Of a stretch of 64,000 nucleotides of DNA, positions 24,808 through 33,839 are shown one piece after another. The DNA lies in contig JAJZLY010000007.1 in the NCBI GenBank assembly GCA_021850485.1, positions 90,973 through 154,972 on the forward strand, written 5' to 3'. Position 1 is the stretch's first letter, and every line of letters starts with the position of its first letter. Below the pieces are notes generated by a model that worked only from the letters and a program-made list of their open reading frames with translations, was not told the origin of the DNA and did no database searches. The position numbers and the translations under genes were made by a program. This stretch comes from Bacillota bacterium. Lineage in GTDB: Bacteria; Bacillota; Sulfobacillia; JAJZYS01; JAJZLH01.

Positions 24808-24899
24808 GCGGTTCGCTCCTCGCCTCAGCCAACCTGATGTCTGTCACAAGAGGATCAACAGATTTCCAGATGGTGGCGAATTTCCCTGCCAGCCGACCT

Positions 24900-25709
24900 T
24901 CAGCGGATCACTGCCCAGATCCGCTCGGCTAGGCTGGATAGGGCTTCTTGGTAGTGGGCCCCACCAGGCTTCCCGACCGCCAAATCAGCATCCAGCGGCA
25001 AATCTGCGCCTAAGCGACACACCAACTCCTGTCGATCCTGTCCCTCTTCTGGCGCCGGCTCAACGGGCCCCAGCAGGCGCAGCGTCCAGCGGACAGAAAA
25101 TAATGCCGCCTGCATCGCCGCCACCTCTGGCAGATCCGGCAGATCCACCAGCAACAGGTCGAGCCCCCGCCACAGGGCATCGTCCCGATAGGTACGGCAC
25201 AACCGCTCCAAGTCCACACCCCGGGCGATCAGCGGCCGGTTGGTCGGCAAGAAGGCGGTCAGGCCGAGCAGGCGCACGCCCTGGCTCACTCTCGGCACGA
25301 TGGCCTGACCAATGACCGCTGGCTTGCCGCTCAGCTCTGCCACCTGGAACAGTCCAGGATGGCGGATGTCCAAGTCGAGCACACCTATCCGGGCCCCGCT
25401 TGCCTGCCAGTGGGTGGCCAAGTGCCAGGCCAACGTAGTGGCCCCGGTACCCCGGCCCCACACCCCGACCACCGGCGCACTGACTGCACCGCGCGCCGAG
25501 ATCAGTCGGCTTCCTTCGGCTACCGGGTCGGCGATCGGCTCAATCCGGCAGCTGTGGCCGACGGCGCCAAGGGCCGCCAGATAGGCCTGCGTTTCTGGCA
25601 GCTCGCTCTCTGGCCAGTGGAAGGTTAGTCCCGCTGCGGCCGCCTGGATCAGACCGAGTTGCTGAGGAGAGCAGCCCAATCCGCCGTGCTCCAGCTCTTG
25701 CCAACCCAC
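24900..25709 (-). CDS. MinD/CpaE-like P-loop protein with degenerate Walker A
   Basis: A 269-residue protein. The C-terminal two thirds look like the deviant-Walker ATPases of the MinD/ParA/CpaE group: a P-loop-like GRGTGATTLA (85-94), the switch I-like strand GVLDLDIRHPG (109-119) and a LLLVDLPDLPEV Walker B region. Both lysines that define the class are lost: the signature Lys is Arg86 and the P-loop Lys is Ala90. CpaE proteins share the GATT form but keep the first lysine. ATP hydrolysis is therefore doubtful. The N-terminal 75 residues have no recognised domain. GTG 25709 has an AAGGAGG site. It is divergent from the ABC exporter; its role is unknown. Confidence 0.65.
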   Translation of the reverse strand: MGWQELEHGGLGCSPQQLGLIQAAAAGLTFHWPESELPETQAYLAALGAVGHSCRIEPIADPVAEGSRLISARGAVSAPVVGVWGRGTGATTLAWHLATHWQASGARIGVLDLDIRHPGLFQVAELSGKPAVIGQAIVPRVSQGVRLLGLTAFLPTNRPLIARGVDLERLCRTYRDDALWRGLDLLLVDLPDLPEVAAMQAALFSVRWTLRLLGPVEPAPEEGQDRQELVCRLGADLPLDADLAVGKPGGAHYQEALSSLAERIWAVIR

Positions 25710-25752
25710 CCTATCGCCTCCTTCGCGACCACATCACAGACCGCTAATCCGG

Positions 25753-25758
25753 TATAAT
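25753..25758 (+). promoter_or_regulatory. Consensus -10 element TATAAT before the ABC exporter
   Basis: A perfect TATAAT lies 57 bp upstream of the TTG start of the first ABC gene, in a locally AT-richer gap. No good -35 hexamer is seen at 16-18 bp, so the promoter may depend on an activator or be of another class. Confidence 0.5.
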
Positions 25759-25814
25759 AGCGAGCGCTGTTGAGATTTGGTTCCATACCTTTGGTTTTGG
25801 AGAGGAAGGCCGCG

Positions 25815-27584
25815 TTGCGTCATTTTCGAGCCCTGATTCCGTACTTCCGCCGCCATCGCTGGTTCTACGTTTTCGGCGTGGGGGCGCTTCTCGGTGCGGA
25901 CCTCGCCCAGCTGATCCTACCGCAAGTGCTGGAACGGTTTGTGAATACGGTCCAACGGGCCGGGGCCGTCCAGTCAGACTTGTGGCCCTACGCCATCGCC
26001 CTGCTGGTGCTGGCCGTAATCATCTTCGCCACCCGCTTCCTGTGGCGCAACTTCGTTCAAGGTGCCGCTCGCCTGATCGACTACGAGATGCGCCAAGATC
26101 TCTTCCACCAGTTCACCCTGCTCTCCCCCAACTACTTCAACCACCACAAGACGGGCGACCTGATGGCTCATGCCACCAACGACCTGCAGGCCGTACGGAT
26201 GGCGCTCAGCATGGGCGTGGTGATGATCGCTGATACGGCGTTTTTGATCACGTCCACCCTGATCATCATGTTCTCCACCATTTCTCCCTCTCTGGCTACC
26301 TTCGCCCTGTTGCCACTGCCTTTGGCCGCCGTGGTCACCGGACTGCTCGGCCGCCAGATCCACCTGCGCTTTCGGGCTGTTCAAGATCAGTTTTCGACGC
26401 TGTCCGAACACGTCCAGGAAAACTTCTCGGGCATTCGGGTGGTGAAAAGCTTCGTCCAAGAGGAGCCGGAGCTAGCGCGCCTGATGGCCCACAGTCGCGA
26501 GTATTTCACCCGGAACATGAATCTGGTGCGCATCTGGGCTCTGATTCAGCCGCTGGTGCAGTTCATCCAGGGCCTGGCCTTCGTCATCGCTTTGGTCTAT
26601 GGCGGCATCTTGGTGGTGCGCGGCACCATCAGCCTGGGCGCCTTCGTGGCCTTCACCAGCTACCTCGGCCTGCTCAACTGGCCGATGCAATCGATCGGCC
26701 AACTGGTCAACCTGATCCAGCGATCCGGTGCGTCCTTGCAGCGACTGCAGGATATCTTCGCTGAGCGTCCGGAGATCACGGACCGCCCGGGAGTGACACC
26801 ACCCGCGACGCCGCTGCGCGGTGCCCTGCGCCTCAACCACCTCAGCTTCTCCTACCCCGACTCCAACCGGCCGGCGGTCGCCGATGTGTCCGTGGATTTG
26901 GCCGCTGGCCGCACCCTCGCTCTGATCGGGCGCACCGGTGCCGGCAAGTCAACCATCATCAACCTGCTGCTGCGGGTGTTCGACCCACCGCCGGGTACCA
27001 TCTTCGTCGACCAGATCGACATCTTGGACCTGCCTCTGCTCACGCTACGCGAGACCATTGCCTACGTGCCGCCTGACAACTTTCTGTTCTCGGAGTCGAT
27101 CGCTCAGAACATCGCCTTCTCGGACGCCGATCTGGGCCGGGAGATCGTCGAGCAAGCTGCCGCCGATGCGGCGGTCAAAGGGGAAATCCTGCAATTCCCA
27201 GACGGCTTCGAGACTCTGCTGGGAGAGCGCGGCGTCACCTTGTCCGGGGGTCAGAAGCAACGGGTCTCCCTGGCTCGAGCACTGGCCAAAACAGCCCAAG
27301 TCCTGATTTTGGATGACAGCTTCTCGGCGGTGGACACCTACACCGAAGAGACGATCTTGCGCGGTCTGCTCGACCTGCGTCAGAACCGGACTACGCTTTT
27401 GGTCGCGCACCGAGTCTCCACGATCAAGCACGCAGATCTGATCTTGGTCCTGGAAGACGGTCGCGTCGTCGAGTCTGGCACCCACGCCGCCTTGCTCGAT
27501 CACAAGGGCTTTTACGCCCGCCTCTATCAGCGCCAGCTGCTCGAGGACCGTCTAGGTGGAGCGCCGGAAGGACGGGGCGCATGA
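25815..27584 (+). CDS. Heterodimeric ABC exporter subunit, degenerate-site half (BmrC/YheI-like)
   Basis: A 589-residue half-transporter with six N-terminal transmembrane helices (about 15-320) and a C-terminal nucleotide-binding domain. Walker A is GRTGAGKST and the signature LSGGQKQR is intact. The residue after Walker B is Asp (ILDDSFSAVD) instead of the catalytic Glu, which is typical of the inactive-site partner in heterodimers such as BmrCD and TM287/288. TTG 25815 has an AGGAAGG site; an in-frame extension to 25770 has none. The stop overlaps the start of the next gene (ATGA). It probably exports drugs or lipid-like compounds. Confidence 0.92.
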   Translation: MRHFRALIPYFRRHRWFYVFGVGALLGADLAQLILPQVLERFVNTVQRAGAVQSDLWPYAIALLVLAVIIFATRFLWRNFVQGAARLIDYEMRQDLFHQFTLLSPNYFNHHKTGDLMAHATNDLQAVRMALSMGVVMIADTAFLITSTLIIMFSTISPSLATFALLPLPLAAVVTGLLGRQIHLRFRAVQDQFSTLSEHVQENFSGIRVVKSFVQEEPELARLMAHSREYFTRNMNLVRIWALIQPLVQFIQGLAFVIALVYGGILVVRGTISLGAFVAFTSYLGLLNWPMQSIGQLVNLIQRSGASLQRLQDIFAERPEITDRPGVTPPATPLRGALRLNHLSFSYPDSNRPAVADVSVDLAAGRTLALIGRTGAGKSTIINLLLRVFDPPPGTIFVDQIDILDLPLLTLRETIAYVPPDNFLFSESIAQNIAFSDADLGREIVEQAAADAAVKGEILQFPDGFETLLGERGVTLSGGQKQRVSLARALAKTAQVLILDDSFSAVDTYTEETILRGLLDLRQNRTTLLVAHRVSTIKHADLILVLEDGRVVESGTHAALLDHKGFYARLYQRQLLEDRLGGAPEGRGA

Positions 27585-29641
27585 TCCGCGAGGAAGAGGC
27601 CCTCGGCAAGGCCTATGACACCCGCCTGATGCGGCGGCTTCTTGGCTACGCCCGCCCTCAGTTCTGGTGGATCCTGCTGGCGCTGGTGCTCACCGTCATC
27701 GTGACCGCCTCGACCATCGTCCAGCCGTATCTGGTCAAGATCGCCATCGACAACGATATCAACACCGTCTCCTTGCCGCTGGTGGCATACCCGATCGGAC
27801 AGGCACCAGCCGGCCTGCCGGCGGTGCCCTTCGGCGGCCGACTGTACGTTCGGGTGAAGGCACTGCCAAAGGCTCCGGGCAGCAATGTCCCGATCTACAC
27901 CATCCTCGCCGCCGGCGGCCAGACCGCCATGATCCAAGGCCCGATGCCGCATCAGGCGTTTACCATCTTGCCCGGCGCACGCCAGGTCCGAGTCGGCAGC
28001 CGCCTGCTCACCGCCGTTCCGGTTTCGGCGGCCGCCATGTCTCGCTTTCGCCAGCAGGACGTGGCCGGTCTGGAGCTGATCGGCGTCATCTTCCTGGCAG
28101 CCCTGCTGCTGGCTTTTTTGGCCAACTACCTGCAGGCCTACATCTTGAATTGGGTGTCGCAGAGCTCCATCTTCGCCATCCGCAAGGACGTGATCACGAA
28201 GATCGAGCGGATGCCGGCCGCCTTCTTTGACAAGAACCCGACCGGCCGTCTGGTGACCAGGGCCACCAACGACGTGGAGGCCCTGGAGGAGATGTACTCC
28301 AGTGTGATGGTCAACATGATCCGAGATGGCCTGTTGCTGGTCGGCGTCGTGGTCATCATGTTCCAGATGAACACCTACCTGGCCTTGATCTCGATCGCGG
28401 TGTTGCCGGTCGTCTTCGTCGCCGCCAACATTTATCGGAACAAGGCCCGCACAGCGTATCGCAATGTGCGCCTGGCGCTGGCCCGGATCAACGCCTTTTT
28501 GGCGGAGAACATCTCCGGCATGCGGGTGGTCCAGACCTTTCAGCGCCAGCAGGCGCAGGAAGAAAAGTTCCGCTCCGCCAACGGCGCCTTTCGCGACGCC
28601 GGCATCCGAGAGATTCGGCTGTTCGCCATTTTCCGCCCGTTCATGGATTTCTTATATACGGGCATGGTGGCCGTTTTGGTCTGGTTCGGCGGTGGCTCGA
28701 TCATCGACAGCGCCCTGACCTTCGGGGTGGTCTATGCCTTTATCCAATACATCCAGCTGTTGTTCCAGCCGATCAATGACGTCACCCAGAACTACTCCAT
28801 CTTGCAGTCGGCGATGGCAGCATCGGAACGACTGTTCGTGCTGCTGGACCGACCGCTTGACCTGGTCGATGCGCCAAGTCCGCAGGCCCTGCCAGCTGGT
28901 AAGGGGCGGGTGGTCTTCGACCATGTGTGGTTTGCCTATGAGGAGCCAACCTGGGTCCTGCGCGATGTGTCGTTTGCCATCGAGCCAGGCCAGACGGTAG
29001 CCTTCGTGGGGGCGACCGGTGCTGGCAAGACCTCGATCATGAGCCTGCTCGCCCGCTTTTATGACGTGCAGCGTGGCCAAGTCCTGGTCGACGGCGTTGA
29101 CCTCCGTCAGGTCGCCCAGGCCGAGTTGCGCCAGCGCATCGCAGTCGTCCATCAAGATGTCTTCATCTTCGCTGGCACCATCCGCCAGAACATCGCGTTG
29201 AACAAGCCCCTGACCGATGCTCAGATCATGGCCGCCGCCCAGTTGGTGGGAGCCGACCGCTTCATCACCAGGTTGCCTCACGGCTACGACGAGCCTGTCC
29301 AAGAGCGGGGCTCCACCTTCTCCACCGGCCAGCGCCAGCTGCTCTCCCTAGCTCGGGCGGTGGCCGCCGACCCATCCATCTTGGTACTTGATGAGGCCAC
29401 CTCCAACATCGACACCGAGAGCGAGCAGCAGATCCAAGCCGCCTTGCACAACCTGGCCGGCACCCGGACCATGATCGTGGTCGCCCACCGCCTGTCCACC
29501 ATCCAAAGTGCCGACTGCATCTTCGTGATGGCCCAGGGTCAGATCCGGGAATCTGGCACCCACCAGCAGCTGCTGGCTCAGGGAGGCCTCTACTATGACC
29601 TCTACCGCCTGCAGTACAAAGAGGACTATGACGTGACCTAA
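27581..29641 (+). CDS. Heterodimeric ABC exporter subunit with extracellular insert (BmrD/YheH-like)
   Basis: A 686-residue partner of the preceding half-transporter. It has the catalytic Glu after Walker B (LVLDEATSNID) but a degenerate signature (FSTGQRQL instead of LSGGQ), complementing the other subunit so that only one composite ATP site is fully competent. Between transmembrane helices 1 and 2 there is a roughly 95-residue extracytoplasmic insert (about 60-158), matching the extracellular domain described for BmrD-type subunits. Walker A is GATGAGKTS. The ATGA overlap with the first gene ensures coupled synthesis. Confidence 0.92.
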   Translation: MIREEEALGKAYDTRLMRRLLGYARPQFWWILLALVLTVIVTASTIVQPYLVKIAIDNDINTVSLPLVAYPIGQAPAGLPAVPFGGRLYVRVKALPKAPGSNVPIYTILAAGGQTAMIQGPMPHQAFTILPGARQVRVGSRLLTAVPVSAAAMSRFRQQDVAGLELIGVIFLAALLLAFLANYLQAYILNWVSQSSIFAIRKDVITKIERMPAAFFDKNPTGRLVTRATNDVEALEEMYSSVMVNMIRDGLLLVGVVVIMFQMNTYLALISIAVLPVVFVAANIYRNKARTAYRNVRLALARINAFLAENISGMRVVQTFQRQQAQEEKFRSANGAFRDAGIREIRLFAIFRPFMDFLYTGMVAVLVWFGGGSIIDSALTFGVVYAFIQYIQLLFQPINDVTQNYSILQSAMAASERLFVLLDRPLDLVDAPSPQALPAGKGRVVFDHVWFAYEEPTWVLRDVSFAIEPGQTVAFVGATGAGKTSIMSLLARFYDVQRGQVLVDGVDLRQVAQAELRQRIAVVHQDVFIFAGTIRQNIALNKPLTDAQIMAAAQLVGADRFITRLPHGYDEPVQERGSTFSTGQRQLLSLARAVAADPSILVLDEATSNIDTESEQQIQAALHNLAGTRTMIVVAHRLSTIQSADCIFVMAQGQIRESGTHQQLLAQGGLYYDLYRLQYKEDYDVT

Positions 29642-29768
29642 AGGGCAGACGGGCGCACCCGGTGCCTTTCGAAACCTGCCGGTACTGCTGGTCACCGCCG
29701 CCACTGCGTCTTGGGCGGAACTCGGCCAGCGCTCCGGTCCGGTCCACCCGGCCGAGGAGGTGTGCTCA

Positions 29769-30443
29769 TTGCCTCGCCTGTCGTCTCCGAGGCGTCGGTT
29801 GCCCGTGATCTTGGATCTTCTGGCTGCGACCTACCCGCACGCCGGCTGCGGGTTGGACTTTCACACCCCTTTCGAATTGCTCTTGGCCACGGTGTTGTCG
29901 GCTCAGTGCACTGACCGCCGCGTGAACTTGGTGACGGCCCGGCTGTTCCCCAAACTACAGGGTCCGCAGTCGCTGGTGGACATGGGCGAGGACCAACTGG
30001 CCCAAGAAATTCGCGACGTGGGACTGTTTCGGTCCAAGGCCCGCTCCCTGGTCTCGCTCTCGATGGACTTGGTAGATCACCACGGCGGCGAGGTGCCAGC
30101 GCAGCGGGAAGCCCTGGAAGCGCTGGCCGGAGTGGGCAAGAAGACGGCGTCCGTAGTGCTCGCCAACGCCTTTTCCATTCCAGCGCTGGCGGTCGACACG
30201 CACGTGTTCCGGGTCAGTCACCGCCTGGGGCTGAGCACGGCCAAGACAGCCGATCGGACAGCCAGTGATCTGATGGCGATGGTCCCGGAATCAAGATGGA
30301 TCGACCTCCACCATCAGTTGATCTGGCATGGCCGCCTCGTCTGCCATGCCCGCAACCCCGCCTGTAGCAGCTGTCCCCTGTGCGCGCTGTGTCCAGAGGG
30401 ACGACGCCGAGTGCGTCCGTCCCCTTCACCCGCCAATCTCTGA
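29769..30443 (+). CDS. nth: Endonuclease III (DNA glycosylase/AP lyase)
   Basis: A 224-residue base-excision repair enzyme for oxidised pyrimidines. It shows LLATVLSAQCTDRRVN, the helix-hairpin-helix with catalytic Lys in LAGVGKKTASVVL, the catalytic Asp in AVDTHVFRV, and a C-terminal [4Fe-4S] ligand set of the form Cx6Cx2Cx5C. TTG 29769 lies 8 nt after GAGGAGG and is chosen over GTG 29760, which overlaps that site. It follows the ABC genes by 127 bp on the same strand and runs 18 bp into the 3' end of the convergent electron-transfer flavoprotein gene. Confidence 0.95.
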   Translation: MPRLSSPRRRLPVILDLLAATYPHAGCGLDFHTPFELLLATVLSAQCTDRRVNLVTARLFPKLQGPQSLVDMGEDQLAQEIRDVGLFRSKARSLVSLSMDLVDHHGGEVPAQREALEALAGVGKKTASVVLANAFSIPALAVDTHVFRVSHRLGLSTAKTADRTASDLMAMVPESRWIDLHHQLIWHGRLVCHARNPACSSCPLCALCPEGRRRVRPSPSPANL

Positions 30444-32207
30444 GAGCACCTCCAGCAACACGTCCAGCCCCGCTCGCCAGTCGCAGACCAGGCCAAGGTC
30501 GGCGGCCTGGAAGATCAGGGCGTCCGGGTCGGAGTTGACCGCCACCACAACGGCCGCCCGCCGAATGCCCACCAGGTGCTCGAAAGCACCGGAAATGCCA
30601 AGTGCGACGTACACCTGTGGTCCCACCGAGCGGCCGGTCAGCCCAACTTGAAACGCCTTAGGCAGATGCCCGGCGTCGGTCACGACCCGCGAGGCCGCCA
30701 AAGCGAAGCCGTGCGCCAGCGCCACCTGCTGGACCTCGGCAATGTCTTCTGCAGGCACGCCATTGCCAACGGCAAGAACCACGGACGCAGCTGCCAGCAA
30801 GCTGGCGGGGACGGCGAAGGCGGTTGTCGCCCCAACCCTCATGCCAGTGGGGACGGGCCCGGGGGCCACCTGAATCAGCTCAACCGTGCCCTGCCTGGGC
30901 TCCGCCAAGGGCATACAGACGCCTGGCCGGATCGTGGCCAAGTCTGGGCGCGTACGGGAGACGATCGGCGCCACCATCAAGCCGCCCAAGGACGGCTTGT
31001 CCATGACCAGCCCCCCCTCATCGGCGACTCGAAAGCCGATGGCGTCGCCGGTCAGCCCGAGGCCAAGCCGCGCCGCCACCCGCCCGGCCCATTCCCGGCC
31101 GTAGGTGGTGGACGGGAACAAGACGGCTGCCGGCCGATGCAGGGAAATAGCCTCACTCAGGCACACGCTCGCCTGACTGGAGTGAAAGGGCTGATTGTCT
31201 GCGACGGCGATGATGTAGATCCGGCTGGCTCCAGCCTGGGCCAGCAGTTGGCGGTTGGCAGCGCTCAGGTTGCCCCAGGTCACCGCCGCTACGCTGCCGC
31301 CGGCTGCGCTGGTCAAGCGGTAGGCATCGCCCAACAGTTCCCTGGCCAGCTGCTGACCGCTGGCCTCTAGACTGGGTAGCGCCACCCACAATTCCCCAGG
31401 CAGGCCACGGCTGACCGGCCGGGCCTGAGGCTTCGGCGCGTTCGCCACAAGCTCTCGCAGTTCCTGGTGAACCTTGGCCTGATCGCTGACCGTAATTTTG
31501 TGGCCAGCGCGCTCGATCCGTTCCTCGCGCAGCGGCAAGACGCGCGTCAAAGACCCCTCCTGGCCGTAGTCCGACAGTGTGCCACCCAGCTCCTGGGCGC
31601 CGATTCGGCGAATGGGCGGATCGGCGGCGGCGGCCACCTTCTTGCGAGAAATGTAGACCTCCTCGGCCAACTCCTCGCGCGCCGTGATCACCGCCGGCAG
31701 GGCACACTCGACCTCCTCCTGGCCATCCTCCACCGCCCGCTGCAGATGCAGGCCACCAGCCGCCACTGCGACGGAACTGACTGCCGTGACCAGAGACCAG
31801 CCGAGCAGTTCGGCAAGCATCGGTCCAACCTGTCCGGTTTCGGCGTCCAGGCTGTTGCGGCCGAGCAGGACCAGGTCGAACCCACCTGGCCGCAGGGCAT
31901 CGGCCAGGGCGTGGGCGGTCGCCAGGGTGTCAGACCCGGCCAGCGCACGATCTGAGATAAGCCAGCCGGCGTCTGCCCCGCCCATGATCGCCGCCTTCAG
32001 CACGTCTTGGGCCGACGGCGGCCCCATGCTCACGGCCACCACTTCGCCACCAACCTCAGCACGCAGGGCCAAAGCCGCCCCCAGTGCCACCATATCCAAG
32101 GAGTTAGGCTCCAGACTGACGCCCTCGCGCACGATCCGGCGCAACTGGGGATCAAAACGCAGTTCCCCTGGCGAGGGGATCTGCTTGATGCACACGGCGA
32201 TCTTCAT
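30426..32207 (-). CDS. Electron transfer flavoprotein, single-chain EtfB-EtfA fusion
   Basis: A 593-residue fusion. Residues 1 to about 255 are the beta subunit (MKIAVCIKQIPSPGELRFD, the ADAGWLISD adenine/AMP site region, and the recognition-loop-like PAVITAREELAEEVYISRKK). After a Pro-rich linker (258-268) residues 270-593 are the alpha subunit, ending in the FAD-binding TGRSVGPQVYVALGISGAFEHLVGI and NSDPDALIFQAADLGLV. ETFs are normally two polypeptides and shuttle electrons from acyl-CoA and related dehydrogenases to ETF:quinone oxidoreductase. No frameshift is visible, so this is a true fusion. No acyl-CoA dehydrogenase or ETF-QO lies nearby. Confidence 0.92.
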   Translation of the reverse strand: MKIAVCIKQIPSPGELRFDPQLRRIVREGVSLEPNSLDMVALGAALALRAEVGGEVVAVSMGPPSAQDVLKAAIMGGADAGWLISDRALAGSDTLATAHALADALRPGGFDLVLLGRNSLDAETGQVGPMLAELLGWSLVTAVSSVAVAAGGLHLQRAVEDGQEEVECALPAVITAREELAEEVYISRKKVAAAADPPIRRIGAQELGGTLSDYGQEGSLTRVLPLREERIERAGHKITVSDQAKVHQELRELVANAPKPQARPVSRGLPGELWVALPSLEASGQQLARELLGDAYRLTSAAGGSVAAVTWGNLSAANRQLLAQAGASRIYIIAVADNQPFHSSQASVCLSEAISLHRPAAVLFPSTTYGREWAGRVAARLGLGLTGDAIGFRVADEGGLVMDKPSLGGLMVAPIVSRTRPDLATIRPGVCMPLAEPRQGTVELIQVAPGPVPTGMRVGATTAFAVPASLLAAASVVLAVGNGVPAEDIAEVQQVALAHGFALAASRVVTDAGHLPKAFQVGLTGRSVGPQVYVALGISGAFEHLVGIRRAAVVVAVNSDPDALIFQAADLGLVCDWRAGLDVLLEVLSEIGG

Positions 32208-32259
32208 CGGGCCCTACCCCCTGCTCAGGTCATCGCCAAGATATTCGGTACCGTCGCGT

Positions 32260-32487
32260 TCACCCCTTGAGCGTCCGGATGGCGGCGACCACTGCCACCA
32301 CCAGAACGGCCAGCCAATAGGCGCGCAAAATCCAGAACATCACCGTCTGCCAGGGCACCGGCGTACGCCGGCCGAAATGGTGGCGCTTGGCAGAAACCAG
32401 CTGGTCTGGTTCCAAGAGCGACAGAACCTGGGCGGAGGTCAGTCCTGTTGGCACAGCTGGGTCTGACTTGGTCAATGGCTCCTCCAC
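32260..32487 (-). CDS. Small tail-anchored membrane protein (75 aa)
   Basis: A 75-residue protein. The soluble N-terminal part includes GLTSAQVLSLLEPDQLVSAKRHHFGRRTPVPW, and a single C-terminal transmembrane helix (about 50-70, MFWILRAYWLAVLVVAVVAA) ends in a short basic tail. GTG 32487 is preceded by AAAGGGGG and lies 14 bp after the NRAMP stop, so it is the third gene of the regulator-NRAMP-small protein operon. No family is recognised. Possible roles are an accessory subunit or a stability factor for the transporter. The longer frame to 32610 overlaps NRAMP and is rejected. Confidence 0.7.
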   Translation of the reverse strand: MEEPLTKSDPAVPTGLTSAQVLSLLEPDQLVSAKRHHFGRRTPVPWQTVMFWILRAYWLAVLVVAVVAAIRTLKG

Positions 32488-32501
32488 CGTGACACCCCCT
32501 T

Positions 32502-33839
32502 TCAGATCAGCCGCGGGTCTAGCACAGAGAGGGCAAACAAGAGCCCAGCCAGGGTGATCAGGGCGCCGACAGCTACCGCCGCCCAGTTCTGCCAGGTCCG
32601 GTTCACCCACTCCCCCATCACCTGGCGATCATTGGCCAGCAACAACAGAAATAAGAAGATCGGCGGCGTGGACAGCACAGCCACCACGTTCACCAGCAAC
32701 ACCACCAGCTCCAGCGGAATGTGCGGGATGAGGACCACGGCCCCCGCCACCACCGCCACTCCGATCAGGGTCAGATAAAAGCTCCAAGCTTCTTTCAGCG
32801 GCCGGTTCAGGCTGCGGGACTGACCCCGGACCTCGGCAAAGGCATAGGCCGAGGCCGTAGAGATGGCGATCGCCGCAACCAGACCCGCCTCGACGATGCC
32901 AAGGGCGAACAGCGAGGCCCCGACCCTGCCCACGAACGGGCGCAGGGCACTGGCGAAGTTCGCCGTCTGATAGTTGGCAACGCTGATGCCATGACGAAAC
33001 AGCGTGCTGGTGGCGACCACCGCTGCGATGGCGAAGGCTGCTGCTAACACGGCTCCCAGCACGGTGTCCAGCCGGCCGCGGTGCATGTCGGCCGGAGTCA
33101 ATCCCTTGTCGGCGACGGCGGCCTGTTGGAAGAAGATCATCCACGGCGTGACGGTGGCCCCGATGTCCGCCACCAGGATCAACACTGTGTTCGAGTTCCA
33201 GGCCGGCATCGGTCCAAAGCGGATCATTGCCCCCGCCACCTCAGACCACGCCGGGTGCGACAGGATCGCAATCGGCACAAACACCGCATTGAAAATGGCC
33301 AGCGCCATGATCAGTCGCTCCCAGGTCCAGTAGCGGCCGGTGGTGATCGCCACGCCAATCACCACGATCGCGGCACTCACCGCGATCGGCGGCGGCACGT
33401 GGAAGTAGCCCAGCCCGGCTCGGATGCCGATGAACTCTGTAATCAAGGTCAGCAGGTTCCCGAACAGCAGGTCGGTCAACAACAAGCCGCCCCACATGCC
33501 GCCAAACCGGTCCGCCATCAGTTCTGAAAAGCCACGGTGGGTGACGGCCCCGATCCGCATCGCCATCTCCTGAACCACCACCGCCATCACGAACGTGATG
33601 ACGATGAACGGCAAGAAGAAGCCGATGCCGAAGCGGCTGCCAGTAGCGGCATACGACAGCATGCTGGGCGCATCGTTTTCGCCCAGCATGACCAAGATCC
33701 CCGGTCCGATGCTCAGCCATAAAAGCCATAGCCAGCGCCGCGGGCCGTGGGTCTGGTAGGCGCGGCGCAAGCTTAAGCGGTCACGAGCCCGGTCCCGGTC
33801 CTCGTGTGTAACCAGTCCCGACGCCACCGGCTGCCTCAT
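32502..33839 (-). CDS. NRAMP family divalent metal transporter, non-canonical metal site
   Basis: A 445-residue membrane protein with eleven transmembrane segments, recognisable from SIGPGILVMLGENDAPSM (TM1), GFSELMADRFGGMWG and DIGATVTPWMIFFQQ (TM6). In canonical Nramp/MntH proteins TM1 carries DPGN and TM6 MPH. Here TM1 reads NDAPSM (Asp56 kept, Asn replaced) and TM6 reads TPW (231-233), so the metal-selecting Met and the His are both absent. Such divergent NRAMPs can prefer other ions. The start overlaps the regulator stop (ATGA), placing it under the DtxR-type regulator. Confidence 0.88.
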   Translation of the reverse strand: MRQPVASGLVTHEDRDRARDRLSLRRAYQTHGPRRWLWLLWLSIGPGILVMLGENDAPSMLSYAATGSRFGIGFFLPFIVITFVMAVVVQEMAMRIGAVTHRGFSELMADRFGGMWGGLLLTDLLFGNLLTLITEFIGIRAGLGYFHVPPPIAVSAAIVVIGVAITTGRYWTWERLIMALAIFNAVFVPIAILSHPAWSEVAGAMIRFGPMPAWNSNTVLILVADIGATVTPWMIFFQQAAVADKGLTPADMHRGRLDTVLGAVLAAAFAIAAVVATSTLFRHGISVANYQTANFASALRPFVGRVGASLFALGIVEAGLVAAIAISTASAYAFAEVRGQSRSLNRPLKEAWSFYLTLIGVAVVAGAVVLIPHIPLELVVLLVNVVAVLSTPPIFLFLLLLANDRQVMGEWVNRTWQNWAAVAVGALITLAGLLFALSVLDPRLI

